Origin: Aneurinibacillus sp. Ricciae_BoGa-3
Lineage (GTDB): Bacteria; Bacillota; Bacilli; Aneurinibacillales; Aneurinibacillaceae
Direction: 5' to 3'
NCBI RefSeq assembly: GCF_028421645.1
Contig: NZ_CP116887.1
Coordinates: 1,242,001-1,306,000 of the forward strand
Length of the DNA stretch: 64,000 bases
Part shown: piece by piece, positions 37,428-46,817 of the stretch
How positions within the stretch are numbered: position 1 is the stretch's first letter
Layout: every line of letters begins with the position of its first letter
The notes under the pieces: model-generated
Seen by the model: the letters and a program-made list of their open reading frames with translations, nothing else
Database searches by the model: none
What the model was told of the DNA's origin: nothing
Program-made: the position numbers and the translations under genes

Positions 37428-37798
37428 TTCTTATCGCCTCCTCCTGTGAAGCGTTGCACAAAGGAGTCCCATTCTTTTTCTGTATCTATACTGTTGATTT
37501 CATCATAGATCTCCAACAGCCAATCTTCGAAATCCGCAGGCTCTTCCTCCGTTTCGCCGTCCATGATAGCGGCTGCCTGATTCGCTTTCCTCCACTGATT
37601 TTGAAAGAGGGGAAGAAGGGGCAAGATGGCATCGCTGAATAACTTCTTTTCCGTTAAAGGGTTGCGCTCGGTTCTTTCCTCGTATAACTCTATATACGCT
37701 TCCTGGGTGAAAGCGGATGTTCCGCTCGTGAGCGCCTCCCCAGTAAAAATGGCGTGCCGTGCTGTATTAAGTAAATGTTTGATTTCTTCAACTGTCAC
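37424..37798 (-). CDS. Small acidic protein of unknown function, coupled to the PCYCGC lipoprotein
   Basis: 124 residues from GTG 37798, chosen because CAGGAGG lies about 10 nt upstream; longer versions have no site. Helical and acidic (EEEPADFEDWLLEIYDEI) with no signal peptide. It overlaps the lipoprotein gene by 4 nt, so the two are probably translated together. Family not recognised. Confidence 0.6.
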   Translation of the reverse strand: MTVEEIKHLLNTARHAIFTGEALTSGTSAFTQEAYIELYEERTERNPLTEKKLFSDAILPLLPLFQNQWRKANQAAAIMDGETEEEPADFEDWLLEIYDEINSIDTEKEWDSFVQRFTGGGDKK

Positions 37799-38099
37799 CT
37801 TCAAGGTCCTCCTGTAATGGATCATAAAATACATGGTTTCACATCCATAGTAGCTTATTTTTAATAGAAGTGCGAGGCAGCAGCCGCTCTTTTTCAGCAG
37901 CGTGCTCATTATCGCCTATTTCACATGGTCGGCGCGAAGCCCCCTTTCTTCACGTTTTTAGCGTATGTGGGGCTGCTTTGTATGATGGGAAAGTAATAAC
38001 GTTTTTAAATTTGTGACATTTTGGGCGTTTTTTTGTGATTTCCAGGTGGGCGCATCGTTTATAATGAATCTATCGAAAGGCAGTAAAGGAGAGGTTTAT
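37799..38099. other. Intergenic region between divergent genes
   Basis: Holds the ribosome sites of the flanking genes and a TATAAT-like box at about 38060 before tatA, without a matching -35. Nothing else recognised. Confidence 0.4.
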
Positions 38100-38303
38100 A
38101 TGGGACTTGGCAACATCGGACCGTCTGGATTAATTCTCATTCTTATCATAGCGCTTGTTGTATTTGGACCTAAGAAACTCCCAGAAATCGGACGTGCTTT
38201 TGGCCAGACTTTAAGAGAATTTAAGAAGTCAACCCGGGGACTGACAGACGATATTACGGACGATGAGAAGAAGGAATTGAAAGATTTAAAAGAGGTAAAA
38301 TAA
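38100..38303 (+). CDS. tatA: Twin-arginine translocase subunit TatA
   Basis: 67 residues from ATG 38100 behind AAAGGAG. One N-terminal membrane helix ([19 protein letters not shown]) with the FGP hinge is followed by an amphipathic helix ([14 protein letters not shown]) and an acidic tail. It forms the pore that exports folded Tat substrates. No tatC adjoins it, so TatC must be encoded elsewhere. Confidence 0.93.
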   Translation: MGLGNIGPSGLILILIIALVVFGPKKLPEIGRAFGQTLREFKKSTRGLTDDITDDEKKELKDLKEVK

Positions 38304-38309
38304 AGAAAC

Positions 38310-38343
38310 AAAGCCCACAGGTTTGATCGTCGCTGTGGGCTTT
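38310..38343. terminator. Bidirectional terminator
   Basis: AAAGCCCACAG pairs with CTGTGGGCTTT between convergent tatA and the ferredoxin gene. Confidence 0.8.
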
Positions 38344-38350
38344 GCTTCAT

Positions 38351-38674
38351 CTATTCCTGTGGCCGAGGGCCGGCATCCGTGGCCGAATCGGTGGACAGCA
38401 TAACTGGTTTGACTGTCAAATCTCCCTGGCAGCGGACTTGGCAGGATAGCCTGATATTAGGTTCCGGGAAATTTCGTGTGCTTAAAATTTGATTCTCCGC
38501 CTCCGTCACAGGACCTGCATCACCAGATAGCACCTCAACCCTGCATGTCGTGCAGCGTGCATTTCCGCCGCATCGGTGCATAATAGGTACCCCGTTGTCC
38601 TCCAGCGCAAGCACCAGCTTTTGGCCGTCCTTCGCTTCGAATGTTTCAAAACCTTCAACAGTTATCTTCGGCAT
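38351..38674 (-). CDS. [2Fe-2S] ferredoxin
   Basis: 107 residues. The cluster ligands are Cys35, Cys41, Cys44 (RCGGNARCTTC) and Cys78 (RLSCQ), the plant/adrenodoxin-type pattern with a Gly-rich loop. It carries single electrons between reductases and oxidases in the cytoplasm. ATG follows GGAGGGG. The partner is not indicated by the neighbours. Confidence 0.9.
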   Translation of the reverse strand: MPKITVEGFETFEAKDGQKLVLALEDNGVPIMHRCGGNARCTTCRVEVLSGDAGPVTEAENQILSTRNFPEPNIRLSCQVRCQGDLTVKPVMLSTDSATDAGPRPQE

Positions 38675-38908
38675 AGAAACCCCTCCTATGTATGTTAGTA
38701 GCCAACCCGTATATTTTACCCAAATCTTTACTTATTTTAACAAAAAAGCTGGAAATTTTGTACCCGTTCCTATATACTTTAGTTAAAGAAGTAATAGCAG
38801 CGGCTTTTATCTAGTAAACGTTACAGATTATTTCCCTTGCACATCGTGTTTGGGTTTTTTGTTTTTGTATTGCAATCTACAAAAAAACAGAGAGGATATG
38901 TTGTCGGA

Positions 38909-40144
38909 ATGGAGATTTGGAAACGCAACCTGTATATTTTGTGGTTTGCTCAATTCATGGCAACTGCGGCAATGAACCTCGTTGTCCCGTTTCTGCCGCT
39001 TTATCTCGCACAGGATCTTGGCATGACGGACCCCGGACAAATCCAGAATTGGACAGGATTAATTTTTGGCGCCAACTTTTTAACAGCATTTATCTTCTCC
39101 CCGATATGGGGCAAAATTGCCGACCGCGCAGGCCGCAAAATTATGATCATTCGGTCCGGTTTTGGGATGGCTCTTGTAACCGTGTTTATGGGATTAGTGA
39201 CTTCACCTGCCCAGCTGCTTGGCCTTCGCCTGTTAAACGGCGTGGTAGCAGGCTTTATCCCCGCGGCAATTGCTCTTGTCTCCACTAATACGCCAAAGGA
39301 AAGGGTCGGTTATTCCCTCGGCATTCTGCAATCCGGAGCGGTGGCGGGAACGATTCTCGGCCCGCTGCTCGGAGGGCTTTTTGCGGAATGGATGAGCTTT
39401 CGGCAAATCTTTATCGTCACAGGAATTTTGCTGTTTTTCGCTACCGTGCTTGTCATCGCAACTGTGAAAGAGATCAACAAACCTCACCCTAATAACGGAA
39501 CAAAAGCTGTTAAATCAGCCGGCGATTTTAAACGGATTATGGCGATTTCCCCTTTGCCATCCCTGTTTCTGACAGGATTTTTAATTCAATTTGCCATAAT
39601 GAGTACGAATCCATTCATGACTGCGTATGTGCAGGATCTGTGGCATAGCACGCAGTTTGTCTCGTTGGTGGCAGGCTTTGTTATTTCCTGTTCAGGGATT
39701 GCCACGATGTTATTCTCCCCATTGCTCGGCAAATGGGGAGATAAAGTGGGGTCTAAATACATTCTGTTGTTTAGCCTCCTGGGAACGACTATTTTCCTTA
39801 TCCCCCAGGCTGTGGTACATGACATCTGGACGCTGATGATTTTCCGTTTTCTGATGGGCATGTGCCTTGGCGGCCTCGTTCCATCGGTCAACGCACTCAT
39901 TCAGAAGTTTGCGCCACAAGGTATGGAAAGCCTCACATTTGGCTACAGCAACAGCGCCCTATTCCTGGGCAACCTGCTAGGCCCCATCATCGGGGGGGTG
40001 TTAAGTGCAGCTTACGGCATAAACTGTCTGTTCCTGCTTGCTGGAACGCTATTCCTGATTAATACCATCTGGGTAAAAATCAAACTGCATCCGCATGAAA
40101 GCCCGCGTTCGCTGCTTGAGCACATGCGCTATAATCAACATTAA
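38909..40144 (+). CDS. MFS multidrug-type efflux transporter
   Basis: 411 residues if started at ATG 38909 (MEIWKRNLYILW); the ribosome site (GAGAGG) is rather distant. Twelve membrane helices; the loop 2-3 motif GKIADRAGRKIM and its repeat GKWGDKVGSKYI identify the major facilitator superfamily, in the drug:proton antiporter group close to Bacillus YttB. The substrate is unknown. Confidence 0.85.
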   Translation: MEIWKRNLYILWFAQFMATAAMNLVVPFLPLYLAQDLGMTDPGQIQNWTGLIFGANFLTAFIFSPIWGKIADRAGRKIMIIRSGFGMALVTVFMGLVTSPAQLLGLRLLNGVVAGFIPAAIALVSTNTPKERVGYSLGILQSGAVAGTILGPLLGGLFAEWMSFRQIFIVTGILLFFATVLVIATVKEINKPHPNNGTKAVKSAGDFKRIMAISPLPSLFLTGFLIQFAIMSTNPFMTAYVQDLWHSTQFVSLVAGFVISCSGIATMLFSPLLGKWGDKVGSKYILLFSLLGTTIFLIPQAVVHDIWTLMIFRFLMGMCLGGLVPSVNALIQKFAPQGMESLTFGYSNSALFLGNLLGPIIGGVLSAAYGINCLFLLAGTLFLINTIWVKIKLHPHESPRSLLEHMRYNQH

Positions 40145-40146
40145 TA

Positions 40147-40177
40147 AACCGCGTCCTTTTAAAGGATGCGGTTTTTT
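40147..40177 (+). terminator. Terminator after the MFS gene
   Basis: AACCGCGTCCTTT pairs with AAAGGATGCGGTT, then TTTTT. Confidence 0.8.
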
Positions 40178-40179
40178 CG

Positions 40180-40196
40180 TGGAAGATAAGCTGACA
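40180..40196. promoter_or_regulatory. TnrA-like box for the nitrate transporter gene
   Basis: TGGAA-GATAAGC-TGACA fits TGTNA-N7-TNACA with one mismatch. Its centre is 38 nt before the -10 hexamer TATAAT (40226-40231), exactly the distance seen at nirB. Confidence 0.5.
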
Positions 40197-40263
40197 TAAT
40201 CGCCCTATCTGTTATTTTCTTCTTTTATAATAACCCCATCTTTGAATACGGAGGTTATAACAT

Positions 40264-41472
40264 ATGAGAAGAAGAGGACAGACTGCTGCACTTGTATTAT
40301 CGACAATAGCTATGACCGCCTCGTTTATTGTTTGGACAGTGTTTACACCGCTGGCAGCAAAAATACAATTGATCTATCACTTAAATAATATGGAGAAGAG
40401 CATTCTGATTGCCATTCCTGTTCTTCTCGGATCGTTAATGCGCATACCAATCGGGATTCTAGCAGATCGGTATGGAGGCCGCAAGGTATATACGTACCTA
40501 CTGCTATTCCTTTTAATACCCATTTTGGCCAGTTCCGTGGCGCATTCCTTTGTTCAATTAGTATGCTGCGCTTTGTTCATTGGCATGGCCGGTACAAGTT
40601 TTGCAGTTTCCGTTACGTATGTTTCGAAGTGGTTCCCGTCGGAAAAGCAAGGAACAGTCCTGGGTATAGTGGGTATGGGTAATATCGGATCAGCAATTGC
40701 GAATTTTTTTATTCCGCTGGCCGCAAACAAGTGGGGCATCATACCGGTATTTTATAGCCTTGCTATTCTTATACTGTTGATAGCTGCTACTTTCTGGTTA
40801 GGCACACAGGAGGGGACAAAACAGGAGGGGAAAAAATCTTTTAACGAAACTCTCTCTGTCCTGAAGTATAAAGAAACCTGGTATCTATCCCTGTTTTATT
40901 TCTTAACGTTTGGTGGGTTTGTAACGTTTAGTGTTTATTTGCCAATTTTACTGCAGGAACTCTTTCATATTTCAATAATCGACGCTGGATTTGCAGCGGC
41001 GGGATTTGTCATTCTCGCCACGCTGTTAAGGCCTGTAGGGGGTTATTTATCTGATCGATATGGGTCCCGCAGAGTACTGGCGGGAGTTTTCAGCAGTTTG
41101 GCGTTATGCGGCTTGTTGATTGCAGTAACGACGCCCTATTTTGCATATTTTATAGGGGGCTGTTTTGTTCTATCGATTATCGTCGGAATTGGAAACGGTG
41201 CGGTGTTCAAAATGGTGTCTGTTGTTTCATCAGGGAACACTGGTGCGGTTACTGGAATTGTTGGAGCAGTGGGAGGTGTTGGTGGATTTATATACCCGAT
41301 TGTTTTACGCCTCATGAAGGATACCATGGACAGTTATTCACCAGGGTTTTTGCTGCTTGCCGCACTCGGTTTATTGTGCTTTATCATCAACAGGATCGCG
41401 TTTGCAGGCTTTACCCTCAAAGAAAAAGAAGTCCAGCCAACTTCTGGCGTCTTATCCCGTGCTCAAAACTGA
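40264..41472 (+). CDS. Nitrate/nitrite transporter (NNP family, NarK/NasA type)
   Basis: 402 residues with twelve helices. GILADRYGGRKVY is the MFS loop, and GMAGTSFAVSVTYVSKWFP together with GMGNIGSAIANF are the nitrate signature regions with their conserved Gly residues. It brings nitrate in or exchanges it with nitrite. It lies just upstream of the reductase genes but is separated from them by 117 nt that hold a second promoter, so the two units are probably controlled in parallel by TnrA. Confidence 0.9.
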   Translation: MRRRGQTAALVLSTIAMTASFIVWTVFTPLAAKIQLIYHLNNMEKSILIAIPVLLGSLMRIPIGILADRYGGRKVYTYLLLFLLIPILASSVAHSFVQLVCCALFIGMAGTSFAVSVTYVSKWFPSEKQGTVLGIVGMGNIGSAIANFFIPLAANKWGIIPVFYSLAILILLIAATFWLGTQEGTKQEGKKSFNETLSVLKYKETWYLSLFYFLTFGGFVTFSVYLPILLQELFHISIIDAGFAAAGFVILATLLRPVGGYLSDRYGSRRVLAGVFSSLALCGLLIAVTTPYFAYFIGGCFVLSIIVGIGNGAVFKMVSVVSSGNTGAVTGIVGAVGGVGGFIYPIVLRLMKDTMDSYSPGFLLLAALGLLCFIINRIAFAGFTLKEKEVQPTSGVLSRAQN

Positions 41473-41507
41473 ATACTCCTTTGGCAAATCTCGCTCGATA
41501 AAAACCG

Positions 41508-41524
41508 TGTCAGGATACCTGACA
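41508..41524. promoter_or_regulatory. TnrA box upstream of nirB
   Basis: TGTCA-GGATACC-TGACA is a perfect match to TGTNA-N7-TNACA. It lies 38 nt (centre to first base) before TATAAT at 41554-41559, so its centre is about -49 from the predicted start of transcription, the position of activating TnrA sites in B. subtilis. The -35 region is poor, as expected for an activator-dependent promoter. The same sequence can form a hairpin and may also stop narK transcripts. Confidence 0.7.
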
Positions 41525-41589
41525 TGGTTTATTTTATTTTTACTGTATTTAACTATAATTGAGAAAACAAAGACATAGGAGTGACACCG

Positions 41590-44013
41590 ATGAATAAGAA
41601 AAAAATAGTGTTGATTGGCAATGGCATGGCCGGTGTGGGTTGTATCGAACATATTTCAAAACTAGCAGGTGACGCATTCGATATTACCATCTTCGGTTCA
41701 GAACCTTATCCTAACTATAATCGCATTCAATTATCCTATGTATTAGCAGGTGATTCCAGCATTCAAGATATCATTTTGAACGACTGGAACTGGTATAAAG
41801 AGAATGACATTACGCTGCATGCGGGCCATCGGGTCAGCCGCATAGATGTAGACCATCGTTGTGTTTACACAGAGTCTGGCATATCGGAATCGTATGATGA
41901 ACTCATTATTGCCACAGGATCCAATCCCTTTATTCTTCCTGTACCAGGTGCGGATAAAGAAGGCGTTATCGCTTACCGGGATATCAAAGATTGTAACAGC
42001 ATGATTGCCGCTTCTAAAATGTACAAAAAAGCTGTGGTTATTGGCGGTGGCCTGCTAGGGCTGGAAGCGGCTCGCGGCCTGCTTAACCTGTCCATGGACG
42101 TTTCCGTTGTCCATGTATGCGATCACTTAATGGAACGCCAGCTGGATCCAACAGCAAGCAAATTGCTTCAAGCGGAATTAGAGTCACAGGGCATGAAGTT
42201 TTTAATGAACAAACAAACAGAAGAGATTTTGGGCCATGACCGGGTACAAGCGCTTCGCTTTACAGATGGAACTGGCGTTGAAGCGGACCTTGTGGTCATG
42301 GCTGCCGGCATCCGCCCAAATGTGTCGCTTGCTAAAGAAAGCGGCATAGCGGTGAACCGGGGAATTGTGGTCAATGATTGGCTTAAGACCAATATTGCAA
42401 ACGTCTATGCGGTTGGTGAGTGCGCAGAACACCGGGGTGTGGTGTACGGTTTAGTTGCTCCGCTTTATGAACAGGCTGCCGTTTTAGCTAAATCTATCTG
42501 CGGCGTACAAACGAAACCGTATGAAGGATCCGTCCTTTCTACGAAATTAAAAGTATCCGGGGTTGATGTATTCTCCGCCGGTGAATTTATCGATCAGGAT
42601 GATACCCGTTCACTGCGTTACCAGGACGATTTCAATGGCATTTATAAAAAGATTTTAGTGCGTGACAACAAAATTATGGGCGCCGTGCTTTTTGGCGATA
42701 CAAGCGACAGCTCCCGATTGTTCCAGATGATCCGGGACGGCGCAGATGTATCAGCGTGTAAAACGCTATTGGCCAAACAAACCAGCAGCTGCGAGACAGC
42801 TGGAGCCACAACGGTCGCAGAAATGGCCGATGATGACTTGATCTGCGGCTGTAACGGCGTGTCGAAAGGAACCATCGTTCAAGCCATACGCGAGCAGGGA
42901 TTGGATTCTATAGACGGTGTAAAAGGGTGCACGGGCGCGTCCCGATCATGCGGTGGCTGCAAGCCGCTGGTAGAGGATTTATTGAAGCGCACGCTTGGCA
43001 GCCAGTTTAAAGCAGCGGAGAAGGATGCCATCTGTTCATGTACGCGTTTAAGCCGGGATGAAGTGGTAGAAGCGATCCGGAGCAAGCGTTTAACGGCCGT
43101 TAAAGAAGTGATGCATGTACTTGATTGGGACAACAAGGAAGGCTGTTCCAAATGCCGGCCGGCGCTGAATTACTATCTGGGGATGGTGTGGCCGCAAGAC
43201 CATCAGGAAGAGCGCGATTCCCGCTTTATCAACGAGCGATTCCACGCGAATATCCAGAACGATGGCACGTACTCCGTCGTTCCCCGCATGTATGGCGGTG
43301 TTACCAATCCGGAAGAACTTCGCAGAATTGCTAATGTCGCGGAGAAATACCAGGCCAGATTGGTAAAGCTTACAGGCGGTCAGCGCATTGATTTGTTAGG
43401 CATTAAAAAAGAGGATCTTCCAAAGGTATGGGCGGAACTGGATATGCCATCGGGCTATGCATATGGTAAGGCGCTGCGGACCGTTAAGACATGTGTTGGT
43501 GCAGATTTCTGCCGATTTGGTACGCAGAATTCCATTCAAATGGGCATTGATCTTGAGAAAAAATTTGAAAGGCTACAAACCCCTCATAAAGTGAAGATGG
43601 CCGTTTCAGCCTGTCCGAGAAACTGTGCGGAATCTGGGATTAAGGATATCGGCGTTGTAGGGGTTGATGGCGGATGGGAGCTCTATGTTGGCGGGAATGG
43701 CGGGGTTCACCTGCGAGGCGGAGACTTGTTTGTAAAAGTGAAGACGAGTGAGGAAGTTGTGCAATGGTCTGCTGCGTTTTTGCAATATTACAGGGAAAAT
43801 GCCAGCTATCTCGAGAGAACCTCTCACTGGGTAGAGCGTGTAGGGCTTGATTCTATTAAGGAAGTGTTAGCGGATCCCGCTGTTCGCCAAGAATTGGTTG
43901 AACGGCTGAATGAATCATTAGCGGTTACAACAGATCCCTGGAAAGAGCATATCGAAGATGAAAAATTACGTTCGATGTTTGATAAAATTACCGTTTCTGC
44001 CACCGGCAATTAA
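41590..44013 (+). CDS. nirB: Assimilatory nitrite reductase, large subunit
   Basis: 807 residues from ATG 41590 behind TAGGAGTG. The FAD/NAD module (IGNGMAGVG at the start; VIGGGLLGLEAARGL near 150) is followed by two BFD-like [2Fe-2S] domains (CGCNGVSKGTIVQAI; CSCTRLSRDEVVEAI), then the sulfite/nitrite reductase halves with the siroheme-4Fe4S cysteines in CVGADFC (about residue 635) and SACPRNC (about 673). It reduces nitrite to ammonium with NAD(P)H. It corresponds to B. subtilis NasD. The siroheme methyltransferase gene (nasF) is not in this cluster. Confidence 0.95.
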   Translation: MNKKKIVLIGNGMAGVGCIEHISKLAGDAFDITIFGSEPYPNYNRIQLSYVLAGDSSIQDIILNDWNWYKENDITLHAGHRVSRIDVDHRCVYTESGISESYDELIIATGSNPFILPVPGADKEGVIAYRDIKDCNSMIAASKMYKKAVVIGGGLLGLEAARGLLNLSMDVSVVHVCDHLMERQLDPTASKLLQAELESQGMKFLMNKQTEEILGHDRVQALRFTDGTGVEADLVVMAAGIRPNVSLAKESGIAVNRGIVVNDWLKTNIANVYAVGECAEHRGVVYGLVAPLYEQAAVLAKSICGVQTKPYEGSVLSTKLKVSGVDVFSAGEFIDQDDTRSLRYQDDFNGIYKKILVRDNKIMGAVLFGDTSDSSRLFQMIRDGADVSACKTLLAKQTSSCETAGATTVAEMADDDLICGCNGVSKGTIVQAIREQGLDSIDGVKGCTGASRSCGGCKPLVEDLLKRTLGSQFKAAEKDAICSCTRLSRDEVVEAIRSKRLTAVKEVMHVLDWDNKEGCSKCRPALNYYLGMVWPQDHQEERDSRFINERFHANIQNDGTYSVVPRMYGGVTNPEELRRIANVAEKYQARLVKLTGGQRIDLLGIKKEDLPKVWAELDMPSGYAYGKALRTVKTCVGADFCRFGTQNSIQMGIDLEKKFERLQTPHKVKMAVSACPRNCAESGIKDIGVVGVDGGWELYVGGNGGVHLRGGDLFVKVKTSEEVVQWSAAFLQYYRENASYLERTSHWVERVGLDSIKEVLADPAVRQELVERLNESLAVTTDPWKEHIEDEKLRSMFDKITVSATGN

Positions 44014-44031
44014 GCAGAGGAGATGAGAGAC

Positions 44032-44343
44032 ATGCAAGCGCTGAAATTGAAAGTAGCGGAGAAATCAGACTTAATTGAAAGAATTGGAAAGACTGTTGCC
44101 GTACAAGGCCAAGAGATCGCCCTGTTTTTGCTGGAAGATGGAACCGTCCGGGCTGTGCAGAACCGCTGTCCGCACAAGGGAGGTTCGTTATCAGAGGGAA
44201 TGGTTTCGGGAGACCATGTATTTTGCCCCCTGCATGACTGGAAGATTTCCCTATGCGATGGGGTGGTGCAAGCGCCAGATACCGGATGCATTAAGGCGTA
44301 TGAAGTAACGATCGAGGGCAATGACATTTTCGTCACGCTTTAA
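44032..44343 (+). CDS. nirD: Assimilatory nitrite reductase, small subunit
   Basis: 103 residues from ATG 44032 behind AGAGGAGATG. A Rieske-type fold: NRCPHKGG and FCPLHDW supply the Cys-His pairs of a [2Fe-2S] cluster, which are intact here. It pairs with the large subunit encoded 18 nt upstream. It equals B. subtilis NasE. Confidence 0.94.
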   Translation: MQALKLKVAEKSDLIERIGKTVAVQGQEIALFLLEDGTVRAVQNRCPHKGGSLSEGMVSGDHVFCPLHDWKISLCDGVVQAPDTGCIKAYEVTIEGNDIFVTL

Positions 44344-44378
44344 TTTCGAATTTAACAATCAGAAAAAAAGGTGATTTG

Positions 44379-46502
44379 ATGAATGATTTATTACAGGAAT
44401 TTCGGTCAAAACAGCTAAAAGAGGAGACGGAAAAAATACTTGATTCACAATGCCCTTTCTGTAGTATGCAGTGCAAGATGCAGCTGATAGAAAGCCGCCT
44501 TGGAGACCGAATCTCCTATAAAGTCATTCCTGCACAAAATCCAACATCAGAAGGCCGTCTGTGCATCAAAGGGAGAAACGCATACGAGCATGCTGTTACG
44601 GCTGAGCGCATCAAGACTCCATTGTTGCAAGTCAACGGCGAGTTTGTGCCCATATCCTGGCCGGATGCTTTGCATGTGATAAAAGAAAAGTTTACTGCCA
44701 TACAACAGCAAAAGGGTGCAGATGCTATAGCTGTATATGGAGGCGGATCGTTAACCAATGAAGAGGCATATCTATTAGGCAAATTCGCCCGTGTTGCTTT
44801 ACAGACGAAAAACATGGACTACAATGGCCGTTTCTGTATGTCAGCGGCTGCCTCTGCAGCAAACAAGGCTTTTGGCATCGACCGGGGTTTAACGATGCCG
44901 TTAGCTGATATCGAGCATGCAGCATGCATTATCTTAGCGGGAACCAATATTGCGGAATGCCAGCCCACCATACTGCCGTATTTTACAAAAGCCAAACAAA
45001 AAGGTTCCTTCATCATTGTTATCGATCCGAGAGAAACAGCGACTGCCAGACTTGCAGACTTGCATCTAAAAGTAAAACCCGGTATGGATGCTGCACTCGT
45101 TAATGGGTTGCTAAAGATCCTCATTGAGGAAAGGCATGCCGACCTCTCCTTTATTAACGCGCGCACGAAAGGGTTTGAACAGGTGCGGGATCATGTTGCA
45201 AACATTGAACTGCAAGAAATAGAAAGTAGCACCGGTATACCGATCGGTCAAATGCGGCAGGCTGCAGCAAAATTTGGGCAAGCAAAGACAGGTATGGTGT
45301 TTACAGCCAGAGGGGTTGAGCAGCAAGCCCACGGTTCGATGACCGTGCACAATTTTATAAACCTTTGTTTAGTAACAGGCAAAATCGGTAGAATGGGATG
45401 CGGATTCGGTGCCATAACAGGCCAGGCTAATGGCCAGGGCGGCAGAGAACATGGACAAAAAGCGGATCAGCTCCCGGGTTACCGATCTATCGAAAACAGG
45501 CAGCACCGGGAATATATAGCCAAAGTATGGGGGGTCAGGGAAGCAGATATCCCAACAAAAGGTGTATCGGCCTATGAGTTAATGGAAAAAATCCACAATG
45601 AACAAATTTCCGGGTTATTTCTTATGGGATCTAACCCACTTGTTTCCAATCCCAATGCCGAGTTTGTTGAACAGGGGCTTAAAAAACTGGAATTTCTAGT
45701 TGTCGTTGATATGTTTGTTTCAGAGACGGCAAAATTAGCTGATCTAATCCTGCCATCCTCCTCCTATTTAGAAGATGAAGGAACCGTCACGAACTTGGAA
45801 GGCCGTGTGATGCATCGGCCTGCGGCGAGAAAACCGCCAGGCAAGTCTAAACATGATTGGCAAATTCTCTGTGAAGTTGCAAGCGTGTTTGGAAAAGCTC
45901 AATTTTTTCCGTATCAAACATCAGAAGATATCTTTAACGAATTACGTATCGCCAGCCGCGGCGGAATTGCCGATTATTATGGCATCACCTATGAACGCAT
46001 TCGCAGGGAACAAGGGGTTTTTTGGCCATGCCCATCACCTGATTTTCCGGGTGCCAGGCGGCTATTTGAGGACTCGTTTGCCCACGAAGACGGGCGGGCT
46101 GTTATGGTTCCTGTGGAAAACTACCACCCGCAGGAAGAAACCAATGGGGATTTTCCGCTCTATTTAACGACAGGCCGTGTAATGTCTCACTACCTAACAG
46201 GGGTGCAGACAAGAAGAAGCCAGACGCTGGCGTTGCGTAATACGGAATCCTTTGTTGAAATTCATCCGAGTACGGCACAAAAATACCAAATTGAAAATGA
46301 TGCGCTTGTAAGGATAAGTTCACAAAGAGGAAGTATCGTCTTACGGAGCAAATTCACAACGAAGATACGGGAAGATGTTGTGTTTGTTCCGATCCATTGG
46401 GGCGATAAGCAAAATGTGAATAAATTGGTTTCGCCTAACCTTGACCCAACCTGTAAAATGCCTGGATTTAAAATGACCGCCGTTAACGTTAGCCCTGTAT
46501 GA
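44379..46502 (+). CDS. nasC: Assimilatory nitrate reductase, molybdopterin catalytic subunit
   Basis: 707 residues. The N-terminal 4Fe-4S site is CPFCSMQC with a fourth Cys in GRLCIKGRNAYEH; the molybdopterin oxidoreductase core (AVYGGGSLTNEEAYLLGKFA, MGSNPLVSNPNAE) and a C-terminal dinucleotide-binding domain (YLTTGRVMSHYLTG) follow. It reduces nitrate to nitrite in the cytoplasm. Length equals B. subtilis NasC, but the electron-transfer subunit NasB is missing from the cluster, so electrons must come from another flavoprotein or ferredoxin. It lies 35 nt after nirD in the same operon. Confidence 0.93.
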   Translation: MNDLLQEFRSKQLKEETEKILDSQCPFCSMQCKMQLIESRLGDRISYKVIPAQNPTSEGRLCIKGRNAYEHAVTAERIKTPLLQVNGEFVPISWPDALHVIKEKFTAIQQQKGADAIAVYGGGSLTNEEAYLLGKFARVALQTKNMDYNGRFCMSAAASAANKAFGIDRGLTMPLADIEHAACIILAGTNIAECQPTILPYFTKAKQKGSFIIVIDPRETATARLADLHLKVKPGMDAALVNGLLKILIEERHADLSFINARTKGFEQVRDHVANIELQEIESSTGIPIGQMRQAAAKFGQAKTGMVFTARGVEQQAHGSMTVHNFINLCLVTGKIGRMGCGFGAITGQANGQGGREHGQKADQLPGYRSIENRQHREYIAKVWGVREADIPTKGVSAYELMEKIHNEQISGLFLMGSNPLVSNPNAEFVEQGLKKLEFLVVVDMFVSETAKLADLILPSSSYLEDEGTVTNLEGRVMHRPAARKPPGKSKHDWQILCEVASVFGKAQFFPYQTSEDIFNELRIASRGGIADYYGITYERIRREQGVFWPCPSPDFPGARRLFEDSFAHEDGRAVMVPVENYHPQEETNGDFPLYLTTGRVMSHYLTGVQTRRSQTLALRNTESFVEIHPSTAQKYQIENDALVRISSQRGSIVLRSKFTTKIREDVVFVPIHWGDKQNVNKLVSPNLDPTCKMPGFKMTAVNVSPV

Positions 46503-46505
46503 GCT

Positions 46506-46608
46506 AGGTGTATACCCTTCTTTTGCAAAATGGCTGTCCGCTGCTGTGGACGGCCTGTTTATGTGGTTGACACATGAATAGCAGTCCAGGTAAAAATCGC
46601 CTCATCTG
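46506..46608 (+). repeat. 103-bp direct repeat, left copy (fragment of the DUF3109 gene)
   Basis: Matches 52265-52367 at 97 of 103 positions without gaps, in the same orientation. The right copy is the interior of the DUF3109 gene, so this copy is a detached piece of that gene. The pair encloses the AT-rich island. Confidence 0.9.
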
Positions 46609-46686
46609 TAGAACTATGACACAATGCTGAGAAACTTTGAATAGGTAAACTTGGACTAAAAGCTTATCCAATATTAATTCTATAAA

Positions 46687-46724
46687 GGGGTCCTACCAAC
46701 AAAACGCGAAAAACATACGCTAAG
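46687..46724 (+). mobile_element. Tn3-family 38-bp terminal inverted repeat
   Basis: It begins GGGGTCCTACC and ends ATACGCTAAG, exactly 38 nt, the length and end pattern (GGGGTC ... CGCTAAG) of Tn3-type transposons. The transposase relic just inside has its C-terminus towards it, as in intact Tn3 elements. The opposite end was not found. Confidence 0.7.
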
Positions 46725-46817
46725 CAAATTTCGACAATTAAAAAGCCGATTTTTCCTACGTTAAGGAATTTTCGGCTACATTTTATTGAATAAGAGGACG
46801 AAGAGAATTTAAACTTG

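Noticed and set aside
41502..41530. Hairpin between narK and nirB read as a simple terminator
   Set aside because: The core is a perfect TnrA box at the right distance from a TATAAT and the following T-tract is interrupted. A terminator role is possible but secondary.
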